Below, piece after piece: positions 51,080 through 54,784 of a stretch of DNA of 54,784 nucleotides. The stretch's first letter is position 1; every line of letters starts with the position of its first letter. The position numbers and the translations under genes were made by a program. This DNA is from an uncultured Clostridia bacterium. Lineage in GTDB: Bacteria > Bacillota > Clostridia > Lachnospirales > Anaerotignaceae. A model generated the notes under the pieces. It searched no databases. It saw nothing but the letters and a program-made list of their open reading frames with translations, and was not told where the DNA came from. The stretch spans positions 1-54,784 of the forward strand of contig CALWGC010000015.1 in assembly GCA_944378105.1 (NCBI GenBank). The letters are read 5' to 3'.

Positions 51080-53395
51080 TTAGGAAACGGTATCGGCATA
51101 GATGTAAGTCACAACGCCGTCTTCAAAAACCAGTTCCACATCAAAGTTGACTTTGCTTAAATACCATTTGCTATAAAATTCATTAAAGGTATATTTGGTG
51201 CTTCTGCCGTCGATGCGAATGGTCAAATCGTCATCTTCGGCCACCGTATAGGCCTTGGTTGTGCCATCAGCCAGGGCGATGGTCACTTTGCCTTTTTGCA
51301 GTTGGGTCACGCGGCCTTTCACTTCTTCCAGCTTGGCCTGCACAGAATTGGCCACATCATCGGAATAAGCCACCGTCACGCCAAAGCTTTCTCCTGCTTT
51401 GAACCGTTTTTGCAGTTCGCTCATAGAGCTGGTTTCGCCGTCGATGGTTACTTTGGTGTCGCTGTTAGCATAGATGGTCTTGCCGCCCACTTCCAGACTG
51501 TCGGTACCCATCTTGCTTAAATCGCCGGTCACCACATTATAGTTGCTCTTATCAATATCCACTTCGATTTTTACCACTTCGTCGGAGCCATTGAGCTGTA
51601 ATTCGGCCTTCGTTTCTCCTGGCACAAAAACAGCCTGCAAATAGCTAAGTGTTTCGGTCTTGCCGTCTTTTAACTCAATCACCACATCTTCGTCCATCAG
51701 ATATTCTTTTTCCATATCTGCGCCCGTCATGATGGTGATATAGTCGTCGGTCAATTTTTCGATGGTCCCCACGGTATCATCTTCCAAGGTAGCAATGATC
51801 CGGGTTACTTTTTTGCTGCTATCCAGGTATACCTTTGCCGTAAAGGCCGTACCTGCTTTGTATTTGGAAATCAGCTTCGATAACGTCAAATCTGCACCTT
51901 CATAGGTAACATAAGGATCTTTCCCCATTTTGTAAGAAGTGCTGTCATCGCCATCGCTTAAGGTAATCTTGTCTTCCGAAATGGATTTGACATACCCTCT
52001 GGCTGTGCCGCCGGCCTGGGATGCGCCCACTTCCATGGTTTCCACATAGCCGCCGTCGTTTAAGTAGGCCGTCACCGAAAGTTCCACCGAACCAAAATCG
52101 TCCAACAAGTTGCTGAAACTATACGTAGAGCCTTCCAGTTTCACCCGGACATACCGTTCCAATTCATAGGTCATTTCGTTGCCGTTATTGCGTTTGATGG
52201 TTACGCGGTCGCTTTCCAAATCCGTAATGGTACCCATCACCACATCTTCTTCGCCTTGGGCTTCCACCAAAATGGCCGTCTGGCCGCTTAACCCAACGGT
52301 CACATCAATGGGCACACCGTTTTCCAATACCCGGCGGATGGCAGAAAGGCTGCTCACTTCACCGTTTAAGTATAATTCTGCCGATGGCGAAAGCTCATAA
52401 ATCTTGGAGCCACCGCCAGAAAGGTTCAGCACAATGCTTTCGGTGGTGATGTTGTTGAGGGTACCGCTGGTGGCATCGGTCTGGCTCAAAGAAGCCGTTT
52501 GACCCACATCCACAGACAAAATGGTGTCACCAATATAGGTCACCGTAATGGTGGAACCGGTTTGGATGCTCATAAAATCGCCATTTTTCGTTGGCGTACC
52601 CTTTACGCCTGTCAGCGTTTTTGCACTGCCGCTCGTTGGAGCGATGGTCAAAGTTCTGCAAATGCCTTTTTCGCTGATATCTGTTACCGTACCGGTGACA
52701 GTTCTGCTTTCCACATCCAGCGCTTCGCCAGAAACAGCACTATAAGTTTTGGTCACCAAAACGGCCATTTCTGCCCGGTTGATTAATTCTTTGGGGTTAA
52801 ACTTATTTTCGTCATCCCCTACCATAATTTTTTTCTCCTGCAAATAGGCCACATAAGGCCGTGCAGCTGTAGAAATAGAAGCATTATCACTATAAGAAGT
52901 GGAGGAAACACTCAGCGTTTTGCCTTGGTTTAACGCGCGGCCAAAAATCACAGCCACGTCTTCTCTCGTGGCATTGTTGCTGCTGCCGTCTCCCTTCATA
53001 AACCCGTCCAGGTCGCCCACCGTAATGATTTCTTGTTCCAATCCATAGGCCACTGCTTCATAGGCCCACTGCGGAATGTCATACCCTTCCATGGCGCTTT
53101 TCCATTTCAGCGTCACAGCATCGGAAGGAGAAGCTTCTCCTTGGCTAACCAAAATGTTATAGGCCAGCTGCATCGCTTCGCAATAAGTCACCTTATCTTT
53201 GGCGCGGAATAAATTGGTGCCGTCCCCATTTTCTTCCCCAACCATCAGCTTCCAATCGGCCGCAGCCATCATATAATTCTTTGCCCCTTCCCAGGGCACA
53301 TCGTTCAGGTCACTGAACGTAACAGACGCCATGGCCACCGTCGTCGTACTAACCACCAACGCCGCCGAAAGCAGCAATGCAAATTTTCTTTTCAT
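51080..53395 (-). CDS. S-layer homology domain protein with seven tandem repeat modules
   Basis: This 771-residue protein has a signal peptide (1-23, cleavage near AMAS). Three SLH domains follow (about 25-82, 97-155 and 168-219; the third with FNPKELINRAEMAVLVTKTY), which in this family bind pyruvylated wall polymers. The rest consists of seven beta-rich modules of 70-81 residues beginning at about 233, 310, 387, 465, 541, 622 and 692. Each starts with a VxGT(I/V)xxI/L strand (such as VTGTVTDI, VMGTITDL and VKGRVTQL), then an ITI strand, a short polar loop and an alternating strand ending in VEV or similar. It probably forms part of the surface layer. The start MKRKFALLLS follows AAGGAGG; 40 upstream codons are leader sequence. 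Confidence 0.9.
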   Translation of the reverse strand: MKRKFALLLSAALVVSTTTVAMASVTFSDLNDVPWEGAKNYMMAAADWKLMVGEENGDGTNLFRAKDKVTYCEAMQLAYNILVSQGEASPSDAVTLKWKSAMEGYDIPQWAYEAVAYGLEQEIITVGDLDGFMKGDGSSNNATREDVAVIFGRALNQGKTLSVSSTSYSDNASISTAARPYVAYLQEKKIMVGDDENKFNPKELINRAEMAVLVTKTYSAVSGEALDVESRTVTGTVTDISEKGICRTLTIAPTSGSAKTLTGVKGTPTKNGDFMSIQTGSTITVTYIGDTILSVDVGQTASLSQTDATSGTLNNITTESIVLNLSGGGSKIYELSPSAELYLNGEVSSLSAIRRVLENGVPIDVTVGLSGQTAILVEAQGEEDVVMGTITDLESDRVTIKRNNGNEMTYELERYVRVKLEGSTYSFSNLLDDFGSVELSVTAYLNDGGYVETMEVGASQAGGTARGYVKSISEDKITLSDGDDSTSYKMGKDPYVTYEGADLTLSKLISKYKAGTAFTAKVYLDSSKKVTRIIATLEDDTVGTIEKLTDDYITIMTGADMEKEYLMDEDVVIELKDGKTETLSYLQAVFVPGETKAELQLNGSDEVVKIEVDIDKSNYNVVTGDLSKMGTDSLEVGGKTIYANSDTKVTIDGETSSMSELQKRFKAGESFGVTVAYSDDVANSVQAKLEEVKGRVTQLQKGKVTIALADGTTKAYTVAEDDDLTIRIDGRSTKYTFNEFYSKWYLSKVNFDVELVFEDGVVTYIYADTVS

Positions 53396-53420
53396 AACCA
53401 ATCCCTCCTTTGTTTCTGTC

Positions 53421-53453
53421 AAAAAACGGAGAACCCCTTTTTGTTCAGGATTC
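53421..53453 (-). promoter_or_regulatory. Attenuator-like hairpin in SLH leader
   Basis: GAATCC pairs with GGGTTC around a 10-base loop and is followed by TCCGTTTTTTG, about 25 bases before the SLH start. The stem is short, so the function is uncertain. Confidence 0.35.
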
Positions 53454-53558
53454 TGTATGGTCTTGCTGATTTCTTTTTTCCGCCAAAGGCGGAGTCCTTG
53501 GCCCTTTAGAGCCATCTATGGAAAGCCCCAAACTGCCAATCTTTGCATGTTCCTTTTT

Positions 53559-53564
53559 ATTATA
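53559..53564 (-). promoter_or_regulatory. Promoter (-10) of SLH gene
   Basis: On the minus strand TGGTATAAT is a perfect extended -10 box; the -35 region is weak. The leader would be about 155 bases. Confidence 0.62.
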
Positions 53565-53633
53565 CCATATCGTCCAAAGATTTCCTAGCAAAATACCGTT
53601 TTTCTTTCTGATAAATTCTTGAAAGATTAACAG

Positions 53634-53668
53634 GCACTCGCCCTATCTCTCCATAACTCTCCATAAGT
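53634..53668. repeat. 35-bp imperfect direct repeat, copy 1
   Basis: It matches copy 2 (53706-53740) at 26 of 35 positions without gaps, with the block CCTATC-N-C-N-CCATAAC best kept and TAAGT at the end. The repeat period is 72 bases. Confidence 0.55.
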
Positions 53669-53705
53669 GATACCCGTATTACCTTTTTGGGATTCCTGCT
53701 TTCCC

Positions 53706-53740
53706 TAACTCTGCCTATCACGCCATAACACACCGTAAGT
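53706..53740. repeat. 35-bp imperfect direct repeat, copy 2
   Basis: Second copy of the repeat described at 53634. Such spaced repeats occur at recombinase arm or attachment sites, which would fit an island edge, but no integrase is in the window. Confidence 0.55.
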
Positions 53741-53757
53741 TTAGTATAACAATAGTA

Positions 53758-53804
53758 TAAAGAAAGAGCCTTGGCTGTTTGTTTCAGTCAAGACTCTTTT
53801 TTCT
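53758..53804. terminator. Terminator of DUF6508-like gene
   Basis: AGAGTCTTGACTG pairs with CAGCCAAGGCTCT (one mismatch and G-T pairs) and is flanked by T-runs. The stop codon of the DUF6508-like gene lies within the stem. Confidence 0.8.
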
Positions 53805-54213
53805 CATCTATCTCTTTAAGGCGATTAAGCCATTTTGTAATTGTACCTGTTTCAAAAAAGTATAGTAACGCACCCTCTGAAAACCTATCTGCTCGAATTG
53901 CACCCATAAGCAAGGCTGTAATACATTTTCCGTCCAAAGTAGAAGTATCAACTTCGCTCATGGAAACATTATCCCATTCGATTCCGTTTTCAAACAGAAT
54001 ATCATTGTAGCTGTAAAGGCCGTATTCTTGGTGTTCATCAGCGAAAGTGTAAACATCATCTATAAAGTGTCTCACCATTCTGGAATAAGTTACATAGGGC
54101 ATTTGTATAGGGTTCTCAATCGTTCCTTTGCTTTTGCTATCAATTATCCACTTTCCAAAATTATCAGCTTCAAGAATAGGCAAATATGCGGTTAATTTTG
54201 TGTAGGTATTCAT
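53788..54213 (-). CDS. DUF6508-like protein
   Basis: This 141-residue protein resembles the DUF6508 family: TKLTAYLPILEADNFGKW at the start, MPYVTYSRMVRHFIDDVYTF in the middle and ALLMGAIRADRFSEGALLYFFETGTI near the end. The family consists of small, mostly helical proteins of unknown function, often in accessory regions. The start MNTYTKLTAY follows AAAGGGGTGG; 19 upstream codons overlap the next gene's end. It lies 28 bases after the nuclease-like gene, so both are probably co-transcribed. The base composition is AT-rich compared with the rest of the window. Confidence 0.72.
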   Translation of the reverse strand: MNTYTKLTAYLPILEADNFGKWIIDSKSKGTIENPIQMPYVTYSRMVRHFIDDVYTFADEHQEYGLYSYNDILFENGIEWDNVSMSEVDTSTLDGKCITALLMGAIRADRFSEGALLYFFETGTITKWLNRLKEIDEKKES

Positions 54214-54241
54214 TTTCCACCACCCCTTTAATAAGATACCA

Positions 54242-54778
54242 CTAAATAAATGAATGTGTAATTTCGTCAATGCGGTTTTCTATAAGGTAGCGACTCATAT
54301 CACGATTTTCTGGACAACCCCTCGTTTGAAAAATAGCTTTGCTTGAATCAAAGCCAAAACCAAACATTTTATCATCTTTTGTTGGGTCACGCCTTTGTTT
54401 AACCTCTGACATAAATTGCAACATTTCTTTATTCGTAAATGCGAGCATTATCGTGTCCCATTTAGTGCTTTTTGCACCTGCATTTTTAACATCATCAGAG
54501 TGCTTTGCATATATCCCGACCAGTATATACCAGTTTGCGTTTTGCTGAACAGGGAACCTATTAAACCACAAGTAGAATGGATAGCCAGAATCTTCCTTGT
54601 CATTATAATATGTCCTGGACATTTTAACTTGAATAGTGTTGGCTTTGTTGCACCCATGGTCATAGCGATATAGCAATAAGTCAATACCTTTTTCCTGTGC
54701 CGAAGCAGGAATAAAAACAGAAGTACCTTTTATTTTTTTGGATAGATAATCTGCAACTGCAAACTCTCCATACTGCAT
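54242..54778 (-). CDS. Putative PD-(D/E)XK-fold nuclease
   Basis: This 178-residue protein shows the layout of the restriction-endonuclease fold: E5 in GEFAVADYL, then D33 in KGIDLLLYR and a Q-x-K motif (Q50, K52) in TIQVKMS. These match the catalytic E - D - (E/Q)xK arrangement. The rest, with FYLWFNRF and WYILVGIYAKHS, fits further strands of the core. No DNA-recognition domain, methyltransferase or helicase is attached. The start MQYGEF fits the fold's first helix, but the gene lies 6 bases from the window edge, so an upstream start cannot be excluded. AT-rich codons suggest horizontal transfer. The family is a judgement from motifs only. Confidence 0.62.
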   Translation of the reverse strand: MQYGEFAVADYLSKKIKGTSVFIPASAQEKGIDLLLYRYDHGCNKANTIQVKMSRTYYNDKEDSGYPFYLWFNRFPVQQNANWYILVGIYAKHSDDVKNAGAKSTKWDTIMLAFTNKEMLQFMSEVKQRRDPTKDDKMFGFGFDSSKAIFQTRGCPENRDMSRYLIENRIDEITHSFI

Positions 54779-54784
54779 TGTAAA

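Larger units (their letters stand above)
53396..53787. other. Gene-free region between SLH gene and accessory genes
   Basis: It holds the roughly 160-base leader of the SLH message, its promoter, a 35-bp imperfect direct repeat and a terminator. A minus-strand frame of about 55 codons stays open across the repeat (ends near 53570) but has no ribosome binding site. AT content is clearly higher than to the left. Confidence 0.6.

Noticed and set aside
53570..53740. A minus-strand frame of about 55 codons upstream of the SLH gene
   Set aside because: It lacks a ribosome binding site, overlaps the direct repeats and the SLH promoter, and its product resembles nothing known to me.

Overview
The window is a chromosomal segment of a Gram-positive anaerobe, most likely a member of the Clostridia (Bacillota). 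The reasons are its gene and control repertoire: a T-box-controlled trp operon, an FMN riboswitch in front of ribD-ribE-ribBA-ribH, Rex, a short prolyl-tRNA synthetase without the long insertion domain, a type I signal peptidase with one N-terminal anchor, SLH-domain surface protein, consensus sigma-A promoters (TTGACA/TATAAT, 17-18 spacing) and strong AGGAGG ribosome binding sites. Lachnospirales/Anaerotignum-like affiliation is only a guess. Base composition is moderate over most of the window and visibly AT-richer over about the last 1.2 kb.

Left third (1-19839), almost all on the minus strand. The trp operon reads trpE-G-D-C-F-aroF-B-A and has a DAHP synthase gene inserted between trpF and trpB, so a single Trp-specific T-box controls both entry into the shikimate pathway and the Trp branch. 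Its promoter sits at the very end of an upstream operon plsC - ComEC-like MBL lipoprotein - rmuC - DUF2974 lipase-like protein. A secreted LysM/esterase, proS (plus strand) and a topB - corA-like - lipoprotein operon follow.

Middle (19840-34400): a divergent type IIA topoisomerase pair (parE-parC), a CorC/HlyC-type membrane protein preceded by a small leader-like ORF, the riboflavin operon with its riboswitch, an ECF sigma/anti-sigma pair with an apparent autoregulatory promoter, an ABC-F ATPase and, divergently, rex.

Right-middle (34500-46700): two IlvD/Edd-family dehydratase genes, a D-2-hydroxyacid dehydrogenase and LysR and IclR regulators look like a hydroxy/sugar-acid or branched-chain acid locus. 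Next comes a LysR-controlled divergent locus: a cyclophilin-fold lipoprotein, an SDR, a translationally coupled 49-aa gene, a CMD-cupin fusion and a flavodoxin-type reductase broken by one in-frame stop. A metal-dependent cyclase overlapping a GyrI-like gene and a divergent DUF1858 gene follow.

Right end (46694-54784): lepB, a SHOCT-like protein, wecB, a membrane protein and a radical SAM protein, then a 771-aa SLH protein with seven tandem beta-rich modules. After an AT-rich, gene-free stretch with a 35-bp imperfect direct repeat, the window ends in two AT-rich accessory genes (DUF6508-like and a PD-(D/E)XK-like nuclease candidate) that look horizontally acquired. This last pair, and the two small coupled or leader ORFs, are the least explained parts of the window. 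No tRNA, rRNA, CRISPR array or insertion sequence was seen.
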